Shown piece after piece: positions 10,776 to 25,700 of a DNA stretch of 64,000 nt. The notes under the pieces were generated by a model. It made no database searches and was not told where the DNA came from. It saw nothing but the letters and a program-made list of their open reading frames with translations. Each line of letters starts with the position of its first letter. The stretch's first letter is position 1. The DNA comes from Spisula solida (taxonomy: Eukaryota > Mollusca > Bivalvia > Venerida > Mactridae), in contig OX365952.1 in NCBI GenBank assembly GCA_947247005.1, positions 8,702,501-8,766,500 of the forward strand, given 5' to 3'. The position numbers and the translations under genes are program-made.

Positions 10776-13700
10776 CTGAAAAGAAACACAATACAGTATG
10801 AAGCTTATATTTTTATCACCCTCGTATGTACAGTTTGTTTCTTTAATGCCCGAATAGCTAGCTGTGTAATTGTGTCTTGTCTTTTGAGACTATATCCGAT
10901 ATTTATTTCCTTTAACTTGCATTAAGCTCTGACCACAGAAAAACAAGTTAGATTATTGAGTCAATACTGTACTAAACGCTAAAGCTGTTGAAGATATGAG
11001 AGTTATAATTGACACACAAAGCATGGAACACGTGCCATAGACAACCAAGACAACACTAGAGGAACAAATGATCAAGTTAAACATTCACGCGCAGCATGAC
11101 GTTATGGAAAACATGGGTGCGTTGTTTGTTGAACACGCCATTATTTCACGTGTGGAGAAATTGCCAATTATATTTTTTGCCGATCAACAAGTCAGTCTTG
11201 GGTGAATTAGCACCCACCAGAAGTGACAATACAGAATATTAGGATATCTGCCCTGAGGGATAGGAATTTAATCAGCGATAACCCTTTGGCATTCAACATT
11301 TTAGCTTAGTTTAAACGCTTCGTTTTACTTTTTGAACACACATTTAATGTTACACCTTACGTGATGTTAAGACCAAGAATTCAGGGTATTTGTTTCATAT
11401 CGGACCGACCCAACCGTTCTACAGCAAGTGTTAAGTGAAAGCTCTATCGCCACGCCTGATGAATATGTTCAGGTTATGATATATCGCTGGCTTAGAATTA
11501 GAAGGTCGTAAGTACAAAATCAATATGTTGAGAAAACAAGAAAAACATGTCTGAAAACTACTCTTTACTCATGGAAAAACAAGCTTTTTTAATCTTCAGT
11601 TTGGTCAACATGACCACTTCCGATTTTCATGAAAATGGGCACATAAGAAGCGCTTTCAGAAGCAAATTTTAAATATACATGAGTCTTATAAGGTCGTAAG
11701 TCAACTCATTCTAAGCCAGCGATATGTACACTTATCTATATAACTTATTAATTCCTCAATCTTAATAGCATTTACAATTTGAAATATTGAATCGATCCAG
11801 ACCAATCAAGTATAAAGTGGAATATATAAATGATACATTCCATAATTGGTCACATGAATTCTGAAAGCACTTGTTAATTATTCATAGTTGTATACAGTTA
11901 AATTGCCTAGAACAAAATTGCAATATGATTACTGGTAATTCCATCGATATAATTATTCGAAATGAACAATCGGTATATAATGAGTATTGTTCTCATAACA
12001 ATATTAATGGCTAATGTCAATACTTCAGTATTTACAGCCTAAGGGTACATATTGCATATATAAAGTGGGCTGTTGCCACATTCATTAATTAAACATTGTT
12101 TTGAAATAAACGAGGACATGCAAAGGCTATAAAGTATCTAAAAGATCTAAGTTTACGCATAACAAACTAGTTTATCTGATTGTCAATTCTGAAACCCTAT
12201 AAATAAAAAACAACTATTGTTTTAACTCTCGCAAATAAAATACATAAATCACAGGAAACAAGAGGCAATAAATAAATTAAAGTTGAAACAGTATTTGGTA
12301 TTCATTTATATGTATGTTCTTTATAATTTGCTAATGAGAGACTTGTTCGTTGTCCGACTTAATATTATCCTATTGTAAATGCTGAACTGACCCGTGAATG
12401 ATCAACTACCGAGTGAAAACCAGATATATTCCAAACGTAATTTTGCCAACACAGCAAACTTGTGACGCATGCAATGCCACACGTGAGAGGAAAGAAAAAA
12501 GTCTGAATATTGATTCGTTCATATACGAACTTGACAAGACTAGAGCATTCCATGTGATCATAAAAATCAATTAAATGATAACAAAATTATTTTGAAATAT
12601 CGGTCAGGTAAGGCCGCATTCAACAGAGACATCCGAACAGAAATTAAAGCCACAAAAATGAACACACGCAAAAGAAATACCACCAGCCTAAAGCATACGT
12701 CACAATGTGGAAAACAAATAACTGAACAAGAAACTAAAACTCAACCACCCCAATGCTCGAATAGCGGTCATACCACAACGGGCATAAATCGAATCGAGAA
12801 AGCGTCATGCCAAGCTTGTTGCACCTTGCACATACACACTAACAAAGCTGACAAAGGGGAAAGCACCGGGAAAAGGAACAAAAACCAAACCAAAATGACA
12901 AAGGGGAAAGCAATGAGGACAGAAACGATAACGAAACCAAACTGACAAAGGGGAACGCACTGAGAAAAGCAACAACAACAAACCAAACTGACAAATGGGA
13001 AAACACTGAGAAAAGGAACAAATACAAAACCAAACTGACAAAGGAGAAACGCACTGAGAAAAGGAACAAAAACGAAACCAAATTGACAGCGGGAAACGCA
13101 CTGAGAAACGGAACAAAAATATTCATTATTACTGACTTGCTCACTTGCAAGCAACGGGCAATTTCTTCACATGTGGAAAACGTGACACATGTCATTATCA
13201 CGGTAGATCATAGCCAATCCTACATATAACATCCCCGGGAATTTGACTTGTTTCATGAGTAGAGTACCAGACTATACTTTCAAGAAATTGGTTCAATGAA
13301 ATATTCATAAGGCTTTTACAAAACTTTCCAGTCGATTAATGTTTCATAAAACGTTAACAGTTCTTAAGTATTAAAGGGAATATAGAATGAAGCTTATGGA
13401 ATATTATCGTGACCTATTTCTTCTAATCTCGAACGTGTGTGTTACTTTAAAAGGTACATCTGTTTAGACAAACTGTAGAAGCAAAACCGCCTCCTCGATA
13501 GCCTAGTGGTTGAGCGTTCGCTTCGAGTGCGGGAGGTCACGGGTTCGATCCCTGGCCGCGTCATACCAAAGACGAAATAATAAAAATGGTACCAGAAATT
13601 CCCTCGCTAGACGCTCAGCATAAAAGGGAAACTGGCTTCTCTTCTATTATACCCTCGTGGCGATGGATATCATCAGGAATGAGGTGTCGATAGTGATTAA

Positions 13701-16700
13701 TATAAGTTTGAAAAACTTGTTTCACAATCGACCTTAAATAAACTAGAAGCAATAACTACGATACTTTCTGTGAATTATTCATCGAAAGTAATGGTTGAAT
13801 CAACCGTACTAATTAACCCATTTCATTTGTGCAAAGGTAACCGTCATATATATCAACATAACAAAGGAGTCACTTAGCGACTTGCCAACAATACCTATAC
13901 ACGCATTTATTTCAGAACGGCTGTGCAATAAGTTCTACAACTTTTATTAATATTTCTCGACACATAAGTAGTATCCTGATAGTATCCATCACCACGAGGA
14001 AATGAGAGGAACAAAAATACGCCCGGTGACTTAAAATTTTGAGTTCCAATCTCACACATTTCATGGAAATTTCGAAAGCTTTTTTTCTAATTTAAATTTG
14101 CATGAAATGATTATTAAACTTCTACTGTAGTCCAATTGGATAGCATGTGCTAAAATAGCCTTATTATAATCTGAACGTAGTTTGAAAACAATTTATATTT
14201 AGCAAGTTTGTGGTGTCTAGGCTATGTTTAGAACATTAATAAAAATTCTTGACTTTTATTATTTGCTTTCAATGGATTATGGAGATTTTCAGTGAAAATA
14301 ACAGTGAAAATAACAGTCAAATTACCACTTTGTTATTTTCACTGTTTTAGTAGCTGGCGCCAGTATTATGCAGAAAAAGAAACGTGTACCATCAACGGCG
14401 CCGGGCTTTAAAATATGCATTACGTCATCATTACGTCATAATTCTCACGTCGTGACGTTCTAATTACGGCACCTTTTTAAGACGAATTGAGGCATATAAT
14501 AAACAGAAAATTTGTTGATATTTGGTGTTAGATCAATTTTATTTCACTCGTGACCACAGAAAATTAAATTTTCATTCGTGGCTAGGCCACTCGTGAAAAT
14601 ATTGATTTTCTGTGATCACTCGGTGAAATGAAATTCGATCTTACACCAAAATCAACAAATATCCTCTATATATTGCAATTCTGATTGCCATGGTTAAGAG
14701 ACATTCATAATTATGTGTTTTTTAGCGTTAGCTGTCTAGCTTGATATTTGACCTGCTTTTGACCACTATAATAACCAATGCAATGATTGCAAAAAAATAG
14801 GAGAAACTATATATTAATGTCCGGTTAGTCAGAATATGCTATACTCATCACAAAAGATACCGCGAAAAAATTACATTTTTGTTAAACTTGTAAACGAATG
14901 TACGGCAGATACACACATAATCTGTTATTGACGTTTCTCTTAGTGCTTAGTATATTCCTTATTAATTCTATTATTAACATACCTTAATGTGACCCGGGTC
15001 AAGTATGGAGTGAATATATTTCAGTAATACCGCGCATGAAAATTTAGTATCGAAATTAGCTACATAGCGCGTTCGTATACACCGAATCGTTTTATGAGCA
15101 GAGGGCCTCGAGTTAAAATCCAATATCAGCGTAGTTTTTATGCCCCCGTATCGATAGATCGGGAGGCATATAGTGATTCACCTGTCCGTTCGTTCGTTCG
15201 TTCGTCCGTCCGTCCGTCCGTCCGTCCGTTCGTTCGTCCGTCCGTCCGTCCTGGTTAACCCAAATTGACCGTTTCTTCTAGCATCATTATGGCTTGCTAC
15301 AAAGCTTCCAAACTTGGAATGTTGTGGATGTTGTGTATGAACACTCTCCACACGCCAGTATCACATAACCCCATTTTGACCTTCACCTTGACCTAATTTT
15401 GGACTTAGACTTATTTATGGACAAGGCTTCCACAGGGGGCATAAGCGTTTATTGAACGCAGTCTTGTTTCTGATTTTCTTTTTCCCATTTTGTTTATGTC
15501 TATAATTTTGACGTTAATTTAAGGTAATTTTAGTCCCGTCTACAGTTTTTTCAGACATAATGCGTGCTAAATATTAAAGTCTGAGTTAAGTTTGGAATCA
15601 GTATCGCTATAATTGCCGGATATAACGGACCGCATAATCTAAACTAATGCAAATACCTATATTACTATTCTTTTTTGATTTACTACCAAACAATTAACAT
15701 GGATAAATGTATAAATTCTACTTTAATTTGTATTTTCAAATTCAACAATATGAAATGACGTCTGCATTGTCACTAAAAACAATTACACATATATGCTAAA
15801 TTAACGCTGTTTATCTTTTTAAAAGATATTGCTTGTTTCCAATATATGAGAAAATAAAGGAATGACTATCAATTATGTCAGTTGATTTCGTTTCTAATAG
15901 AAATATCGTGATTTAAAATGCCACACTTTAAACAAGTAAAGTCATTGAAGCAATGAGACCATCCCATTCACGTCCATGCACATTTTGTCATTTGTATGTT
16001 AAAAAATATATGCACAACATTTGTTGTTTTCATATGTTTGCCATTTCCTATATAGAATTCCGATTTCCTTCAGATTAACTTCATTCAAAGGTCAAATATG
16101 TTATTTATAAGATTAAATTCGTTTTTAAATTTTAGAAATTTTGTGTTACTATGGCAACCTTGTAAAACGAACTATCAATCGATTTTTAGTGATGTTCCGG
16201 AGTTGTTCAGCAACCATAAACGTATATTGCAAATAGATAATGTGTTCTTTGGTTTTATTGAATATTGATTATTCTACTAAATGATAGTTGACACAGTCGA
16301 GTAAGTGTTCATTTACTTCTGATAGATCATTTTTTATTTGAATAAATATACCAAACATTAGTTAATAGTGGAAACTCACAAATGTCAACTGACTATAGTT
16401 TCACCATTGTGATGCAGAGCGTCAAGCAAGTGAACTATTGGTATAAACGTCGTCTTTGATAAGCGAACTCCTGACTACCAACACTGAAAGTGGAAATTCT
16501 ATTACTAGGCTGTCATGCCGAGCCGAGCAAAGGCTTTATTTGCCAGTCAGCTTTCTGCCTCCATCCGTATTTGAACTCGGGTCGCCAGATTAGCCTGCAA
16601 GCGCGCTAACCATTGAGCTACGGAGGTACCCAAAAAGTATGTAAATTATGTTGTACCGGTGTTTAATTTAACTAAGTAACACAAGAACACATCCTAAGCT

Positions 16701-19700
16701 TTATCAGTAATAATTTAGTAGTTGTAATTATGTTTGTTTGTTTTATCTGATTTTACGCCATTAACAAAAATATTTATATAGATACCAGTTAAACCACTTC
16801 CATCGAATTAAATATTAATTCGACTGGGAAGAATATATCTTGCTTTGTCTGTGAGCCAAGCTATGATATGCCAATAGAGAGGTTGTGAAAGATACTGGTT
16901 TTACAATGATATCATTTCCCCTACTTGAATGGAACATTGAACTAGTTGAAGACAAAAGCGGATTAATTTTATAACATTTTTTAAAATATGTCTGACAACA
17001 ATTTTGAATAAGAATCCCATTCTTGCATCATTATTTACAAATTATAGGACATATTTAATACCATTAGCATAAGAGAGATAAGAAGCTAGTTCTCCTTCTT
17101 TAAAATAACGATGAGCGACAAGGGATTACTGGTACCATTTCTTTTGCCTTTAGTATGATGCGGCCAGTGGCATTCCGCGCACAAAGACGACACTCAGCGG
17201 GCCTAGCAATGTTGTTTATATAGAGGATATTTGTTGATTTTGGTGTAAGATCGTATTTTATTTCATCTTCACGAGTGGCTACTACGCCGCTCGTGAAAAT
17301 ATAATTTTATTTGATCACGAGTGAAATAAAATTGATCTTTCACCAAAAATCAACACATTTTCTGTTTATTTTATGCTTCAATTTCTCTTAAAAGGGTAAC
17401 GTAATTGGCTTAATTGGAAAACTCACGTCGAAATTCGAACGTCACGACGTGACAATTGTGACGTCATGATGACGTAACGTACATTTTAAAGCCCGGCACC
17501 GTTGGCGTTACGTTCCTTTTCTGAACGATACTGGAACCAGCTTCTAAAACAGTGAAAATAACAAAGTGGTAATTTCAATGTTATTTTCACTGAAAAATCT
17601 CCGTAATCCATTGAAAGCAAATAATAAACACTGTTCTTTTTGTGCCCCCTCGCGCTTATTCCTCTCTTGTCCGATTGGTTATTATCGTTTTGCTTACAAC
17701 CATATATGCAGCTGCAAGGCTATATAATTTCTTGATTATGTTTATGTTTGTCATTGTGAGTTGTAATCCGTTTGTTATTTTTATGTTTGTCATTGTGAGT
17801 TGTAATCCGTTTGTTATTTTTATGTTTGTCATTGTGAGTTGTAATCCGTTTGTTATTTTTATGTTTGTCTTTGTGAGTTGTAATCCGTTTGTTATTTTTA
17901 TGTTTGTCATTTTGAGTTGTAATCCGTCTGTTATTTTTATGTTTGTCATTGTGAGTTGTAATCCGTTTGTTATTTTTATGTTTGTCATTGTGAGTTGTAA
18001 TCCGTTTGTTATTTTTATGTTTGTCATTGTGAGTTGTAATCCGTTTGTTATTTTTATGTTTGTCATTGTGAGTTGTAATCCGTTTGTTATTTTTATGTTT
18101 GTCATTGTGAGTTGTAATCCGTTTGTTATTTTTATGCATTTCGTGCTCTGCTGTTTCTGTTGAATACGGCCTTCCTTTTCCGATATGTTATTAGTTGTCA
18201 TCAAGGTTGTTGAACTTTTCATCAGTTCTGTTTTGTTCTGTTTAGTCTCTCATGCGATGTGGTGATGATTATATGACCACGATCAGACAAAAGCCAGTTT
18301 TACACCCACAGTGATGATGTTTTCACATGCATTGATGCAAAGATATAGATCAAAGTGTGTATAGCAGAATGCAATATCCAGATCTAATGGAATGATGTAT
18401 TAGTTCCTAGTTGGTGGTTAATGAGGACAATGAACTGACGTATCAATACAGCAGACAGAACATACAAGGACAACTCGACACGCATCATGTTATATCTCGG
18501 TAGTTGCCAATCAATAGTGATAAGTGATTGAACTTCTAATTGTCGAAGTATACAAAACACACTGTCGCTCCTAACTGACACACTGATAGTACGAGTTCAA
18601 GTAATATAAAGTAAGCGAACTTACTCGAAACACACAGAGGATGCTTACCGAGTGCGCAGTTATGGAGATGAATATAGGTGTACGTGTATTAGGAACATTA
18701 TAAACTCTCTAACTTGAAACCGACAAACCGGAATAATCATGTTTATATGAAAAAACGATATTATTAAGTCAGACAGGGAAGAAAATACTGAACTTAATCA
18801 GCCCAGCACAGAAAACATAAAAACCATACAATGCACAGTGCCCAACTGAACCAGCCGAGCTCAGAAAATATGAAACACATAAAAGGCACAATGCCCAACT
18901 GCACAAGTTATGATCCGCCCAAGTCCAAGCTGTTCAAAAGCTGAATAAACTAGTGTCAGCAATCAAAAGGCGGAATGCCCAAGTTGACTGACCCAGTTAC
19001 AACAGTAAAACGGTCGAACTACCTAGATTTAGCTGTCAGAAGTCTTAAAAATAAGAACAAACAGTACTAATGGTTTCAGCTGAATGACTTAGTGTCAGCA
19101 ATTAAAAAAGCTTAACGCCCGAGCCGGATGTCCCTGTTTCAACAAGTTTAATGCCATAGCTAGATGGCCCCCATGAACAAGCCGAGCGCAACAGTGGAAC
19201 GACCTAGCTGCAATAAGCTGAATGCCACCAGTCGAATAGCCTTCCTTCTTTAATAGAAAGAGTTGACTCAACCTTTTAAGAACAAACACTTTTTCCAGTA
19301 CCTAATTTTTTTCAACCGACATATCACCCTGTGTACAGAAACGGACCAGATGTCATTTTTATAAAGATGTAAATAATTATTATGTATATACATTAATGAC
19401 TCCTAAATACCGGACAACACAATACCGTCAGCTTCCACATTTCTAAGGTCTAGGACCCCTCATAATGCGCCATTTAATCTTTTTAAGGAATATGACCCGT
19501 TCAATTGAATCGGCATTCATATTATTTTAAGGAATATGACCCCTTCGATTGTGTCAGCTTTCAATTTAATCAGCTTTTATATTTTAAAGAATAGTCTAGA
19601 ATATGACCCCTTAAATTAATCCTGGTCCACCCACTTCCTCATCAGACACACCAGATAACATGTCTTCATATACACACATTCTAAATAGTGGCACCAACCA

Positions 19701-22700
19701 TCAATAATCTCTTGTTTGGAGACGAAAATCTTAGTTCGACACAGAACGAAAACATCTTTCTAAGTGTTCAAAATTACATAATTTTTACAAAAAGATTTGA
19801 CACTTAAACGACAGTAGACCATCATTTTGATCGTGTGTTTTCTTCACAACAGTCCCTTCTTCCTCCTATCCATGCTTTTCTTACATTTTCTCTTCCTTTA
19901 TCTGTCCTTTTTCTATCCTGACAGTCACATACTCCGGATGTTACTATATTATGTATTATAATTATATATCTTGAAAAGGAGCGGGATTAATATAAGTTTC
20001 AAAAACTTGTTTCCCAATCCTTTAACAATTGTAATTTATCATATACATGTTGTAGAATATTTTCTGAATAAATACTGTTTAAACTAGATTTAGTCCAAGA
20101 GCTGAGGGCCATTTATTTACAATTCTTGTCCAAATCTATAATTGGTATGAATGGAAAGCATATAGTGTCCAGTTTACGAAAACCCATTTCTTACAAAAAA
20201 TTTCAAATTTCACTCCTATAACATAATATACATCCTGTAAGTACCAATTCTGTCTTATATCATGTTTTATGTGTTATTTTGTTAGGAAACATGTTGAAAT
20301 ACACAAATCAAGCTCAAATCATGATGTTTTTTCATTGAATATTTGAAAATCATGCTTTTAAGACGAAAAATGACTAAAAATCGGTAAAATCTGTCATATC
20401 GTTTATTATAGTTAATATGCTTGTTGTATTTTTGGCCAAATAACTATCCCAAATAGTTCTAGTGGTAGTCATACAGATCTTACAACATCACATTCATTCT
20501 ACTATGGTGTGGTGATGAGATTTTGAAGCCTAATTTGTATTAAAGTGGGTGGGGTAATAATTTAACCCCAAAAATGAAATTTAGTTTGCCATTCAAAAAT
20601 TGTTATTTTGAATGGGACATTTTATTTGCGTATTATAACTGTAATATTGATATTATTTTGTGTCTTTATGCATGATTTATTTCAATTGTACTATATTGAC
20701 ATATTGCTTCCAAATATAAGAATGGGGGTAATTCACCGCTGACAATGACGAAATATGGACTACATCAGATTATTAAAATGTGTCCAATAATGAATGTCCC
20801 TGTGCCAAAAAAGGTTCCAAAAAAGTTTTGCCAGGAAAGTATCATCACTTTGTTAGCTTAATTAATTCATTACCATTTAATCAAGTTCAGAAGAATTACT
20901 TGAGAGACCATGCATGTTCCTCTCAGAAATCCAAGATGGCCACCAAATGGTCAAAGGTCAAGTTAGAAGAGTGAAACTTACTTGTATGGCCAATAACATT
21001 TTTTAGTAAACTTATGGATACTGAATAAGGTTGAATGTGTCAATGACACTAGTATATTGTATCTATATATATTGTTTATAAATACTTGTAATGTATGTTA
21101 TGCAATGAAAAAAACACACATGTATGTATATATCTCGATTCTTACTTTATATATGATCAGGCTATATAAAGGAATTACAAATAAATAGCTCAAAAACCAT
21201 ATAATTAACCAATAGAAAAAGTAGTCACTAAAAAGTGGGTGGGTCATTCAGTAAACCAGCTAGCTGAGCTATACTGGTTCCATTAATTGTACTTGATTCG
21301 TTTCATATTTGTAACTAAATACAAATACAATGTATGTGTAACAGTAATATTGCATCGCATTCAATGATATCATTATACATTTTAGTTGTATCACATAAGT
21401 AGTTTTAAGTTATTGTTCTTTGACATGGGATGGCTGAAAAAGAATTGATATGGGTTTTGACTTCAGTGGGCTTCTTAATTAATACGTGGCTTTGCAGTAT
21501 AGATTAGGAGATAATTCCAATATTACCGGATAAATGGCTGGTTCATGCAGTGTAAGGCACGCTATTGACCCAGAAAAGGCTGTATGCGGCAGTGGTGGGT
21601 GATACCTGGTGGGACCAAAAATAGGTGACTAAGCAGTGTTAGGTAGAGCCCATAGAGCCTGGATAGGCTTTACCCAGCAGTACAAGGTACCTTATAGAGC
21701 CAAAAAGGGCTGTATCTGGCAATGGTAGGTACATCATAAAACCAGAAATGAATGTAACCGGCAGTGGTGTATGCACAAGAGAGCAAGAAAATGATGTTTC
21801 TGCCAGTGAAAGGTACCAAAGAGAGCCAGAAATGGCTATATCCAGCTGTTGTAGGTACATCTGAAACCCAGAAGCTGCTGTATCCGACTGTGGTAGGTAC
21901 CTCAGAAACCAAGTTATGGCTGTTTCATGCTGTGGTAGGTACCTCAGAAACCCAGAAATGACTGTTTCATGCTGTGGTAGGTACCTCAGAAACCAAGTTA
22001 TGGCTGTATCCGGCTGTGGTGGGTAGCTGAGAAACCCAGAAATGGCTGTATCCGACTGTGGTGGGTACCTCAGAAACCCAGAAATGACTGTTTGATGCTG
22101 TGGTAGGTACCTCAAAAATCCAGAAATTGCTGCATCCGACTGTGGTGGGTACCTCAGAAACCCCGAAATGGCTGTATCGACTGTGGTAGGTACCTCAGAA
22201 ACCCAGATATGGCTGTTTCATGCTGTGGTAGGTACCCCAGAAATCCAGATATGGCTGTTTCATGCTGTGGAAGGTTCCTCAGAAACTTGGAAATGGCTGT
22301 ATCCGACTGTGGTGGGTACCTCAGAAACCCAGATATGGCTGTTTCATGCTGTGGTAGGTACCCCAGAAATCCAGATATGGCTGTTTCATGCTGTGGAAGG
22401 TACCTCAGAAACTCGGAAATGGCTGTATCCGACTGTGGTGGGTACCTCAGAAAGACTGAAATGGCTGTATCCGACTGTGGTGGGTACCTCAGACACCCAG
22501 TAATGGCTGTATCCGACTGTTGTGAGTACCTCAGAAACCCAGTAATGGCTGTTTCATGCTGTGGAAGGTACCTCAGAAACCCAGTAATGGCTGTATCCGA
22601 CTGTGGTAGGTACCTCAGAAACCCAGTAATGGCTGTATCCGACTGTGGTGAGTACCTCAGAAACCCAGATATGGCTGTTTCATGCTGTGGAAGGTACCTC

Positions 22701-25700
22701 AGAAACCCAGTAATGGCTGTTTCATGCTGTGGAAGGTACCTCAGAAACCCAGTAATGGCTGTATCCGACTGTGGTAGGTACCTCAGAAACCCAGTAATGG
22801 CTGTATCCGACTGTGGTGAGTACCTCAGAAACCCAGATATGGCTGTTTCATGCTGTGGAAGGTACCTCAGAAACCCAGTAATGGCTATTTCATGCTGTGG
22901 AAGGTACCTCAGAAACCCAGTAATGGCTGTATCCGACTGTGGTAGGTACCTCAGAAACCCAGTAATGGCTGTATCCGACTGTGGTGAGTACCACAGAAAC
23001 CCAGATATGGCTGTTTCATGCTGTGGAATGTACCTCAGAAACCCAGTAATGGCTGTATCCGACTGTACTAGGTACCTCAGAAACCCAGATATGTCTGTAT
23101 CCGACTGTGGTGGGTACCTCAGAAACCCAGATATGGCTGTATCCGACTGTGGTAGGTACCTCAGAAACCCAGAAATGGCTGTTTCATGCTGTCGTAAGAA
23201 CCTCTGAAACCCAGATATGGCTATTTCATGCTGTGGTAGATACCTCAGAAACCGAGAAATGGCTGTATCCGACAGTGGTAGATACCGCAGAAACCCAGAT
23301 ATGGCTGTTTCATGCTTTGGTGGGTACCTCAGAAACCCAGATATGGCTGTTTCATGCTGTGGTGGGTACCTCAGAAACCCAGATATGGCCGTTTCATGCT
23401 GTGGTAGGTATCTCAGAAACCCAGAAATGGTATATCCGGCTGTGGTAGGTACCTCAGAAACCCAGATATGGCTGTTACATGCTGTTGTAGGTACCTCAGA
23501 AACCTGGAAATGGCTGTTTCATGCTGTGGTAGGTACCTCAGAAACCCAGATATGGCTGTTACCTGCTGTGGTAGGTACCTCAGAAATCCAGATATGACCG
23601 TATCATGCTGTGGTAGGTACCTCGAAAACCCAGAAATTGCTGCATGCAGCTGTGGTAGGTACTTCAGAGAACAAGATCTGACTGTACCTGGCACTGTTAG
23701 GTACCTCAGCGAGCCAGAAATAGGCGAATTAGGCAGGATAAGTTTCCTCATAGAACCATAAAAGGTTTTACTCAGCAGTGTTAGGTACCTCATTGGGCCA
23801 GAAATGGTTTGACTTCAAATTGATAGGAACCTTGTAGAGTCTGTGTTAGGTACCAAAGAGGGCAAGAATTGGCTGTACTTGGCAGTGAAAGCTATCTCGA
23901 ATAGCCAGTTATGCATATACCCGGAAGTGTTAGGTACCTCAGAGTCATATATGGCTGTCTCCAGCTGTGTAAGGTACCTAGTAGAGCCAGAAATATATGT
24001 ACCTGGAAGTGGTATGTACCACAGCCAGCCAGGAATGACTGCAAGTACTACATAGAGGCAGTACCCGATTGTGTGAGGTATCTCAGAGAATCAGAAAAGG
24101 TTGTTATCCAGAAGTCCAAAGAACCTCATAGAGGCATATATACAGAGCCCGGCAATGGTTGGTATACCTTATACAGCCGTAGCATACCCACTATTTTTAA
24201 ACGATTTTAACATTTGACCAAAGAAATGGCATTTTTGGAGGCCATCTTAGATTCCAGGGAGGCACATGCATGGTCACTTAATTACAAATGTAATAAACTA
24301 TGCAAGAGCTGATTGTTTCCTGATAAAACAAGCTATTCGTATGTTTTGCGCTCATTGGGCATTCAGTATTGGACAAATCTGATTTGGTCCATACTTTTCG
24401 TCATTGTCAGCGGTGATTTACGCCCCCCTCCTATTTGGAAAAAACATTTGTATTCACTATAATTGAAATAAATCATGCATATAGATACAGGATAATATTA
24501 ATATTACAGTTAAATATTACGTCAATAAAATGTCCCATTCAAAATAACAATTTTTGAATGGCAAACTAAATTTCATTTTGGGGTTAAATTATTACCCCAC
24601 CCACTTTAATACAAATTATGCTACAAAATCTCACCACCACACCACAGTAGAATGAATATGATGTTGTTAGAACTGTATAACTATCATAAGAACTACTTGG
24701 GATAGTTATTTGGCCAAAAATACCACAATCATATTAACTATAATAAACGATATGACAGATTTTACCGATTTTTCGTCATTTTTTCGTCATAAAAGTATGA
24801 TTTTCAAATATTCAATGAATAAACATCATAATTTGTGCTTGATTTGTGTATTTCAACATGTTTCCTATAAAAATAACACATAAAACATGATATAAGACAG
24901 AATTGGTACTTACAGCAAATATATTATGTCACAGGAGTGAAATTTGAAAATTTGGCGGCCATCTTGGTGGCCATCTTGGATTTCTCAGCGTTGTGACAGC
25001 AGATTTTGGTAAGAAATGGGTTTTCGTAAACTGGACACTATATGCTTTCCATTCATACCAATTATAGATTTGGACAAGAATTGTAAATAAATGGCCCTCA
25101 GCTCTTGGACTAATTAATCCAGCATTCATATTTTAAGTAATATAAGCCTTAAATTGAGCCACCTTTCAATTGAGTCAGCTTTTATATTTTGAGGACTATG
25201 TCTTACCTCGAGTTGCTCCATACATTCGCTCGTTTCTGTCTGAACTTTCTTACATCGTTTTATCTGATCATTTATTATCTTCAGTTGTCCATCATGGAGT
25301 TTATCTAACTGTGACATAAACGTCTTCTGTTTAGCCAGTAAGTCAGCTATCAAATCTTCAACTATGTCCATAAACTCGTCTGTGATATCTTCCTTACTGT
25401 CAATCAGTTGTTGTCTCAGATCGTTTCTTTCATCAATCATGGTTCCTATAATAGAGATGAGAAATACGAGGGGTGATCAGCATATGCGAGGGTGAACACC
25501 AATTACGAGGGATGACAAACAAATACGAGGGATGACCAACAAATACGAGGGACGATCAACAAATACGAGGGATGACCAACAAATACGAGGGATGACAAAC
25601 AAATACGAGGGATGGCCAACAAATACGAGGGATGAGCACCAATTACGAGGGGTGACCAACAAATACGAGGAATGACCAACAAATACGAGGGATGACCAAC

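Larger units (their letters stand above)
20091..25112. mobile_element. 5.0-kb foldback (FB-like) element with 0.9-kb inverted arms and a minisatellite core
   Basis: Left end TAGTCCAAGAGCTGAGGGCC and right end GGCCCTCAGCTCTTGGACTA are exact inverted repeats. The arms (20091-about 20975 and about 24200-25112) stay alignable throughout, with shared blocks such as TTGGCCAAATAACTATCCCA, AGTGGGTGGGGTAATAATTT, TTGAATGGGACATTTTAT and GACAATGACGAAA. Between the arms is a 42-bp minisatellite with degraded edges. The ends are flanked by TA, possibly extended to a 3-bp ATT duplication (20088-20090 and 25113-25115). The right arm has about 60 bp near 24955-25015 that the left lacks. No transposase seen. 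It lies in the last intron of the TRIM-like gene. FB/Galileo-type elements have this plan (knowledge); class unproven. Confidence 0.85.

Noticed and set aside
16553..16628. Functional tRNA gene
   Set aside because: Acceptor stem pairs but anticodon and T stems have several mismatches; similar weak tRNA shapes occur at six other places, as expected for SINE heads.
22209..23207. A 332-codon open frame in the 42-bp array
   Set aside because: The unit length is divisible by three, so every frame without a stop in one unit stays open. Several overlapping frames are open on both strands, and the protein is a plain 14-residue repeat with no signal peptide or splice context.
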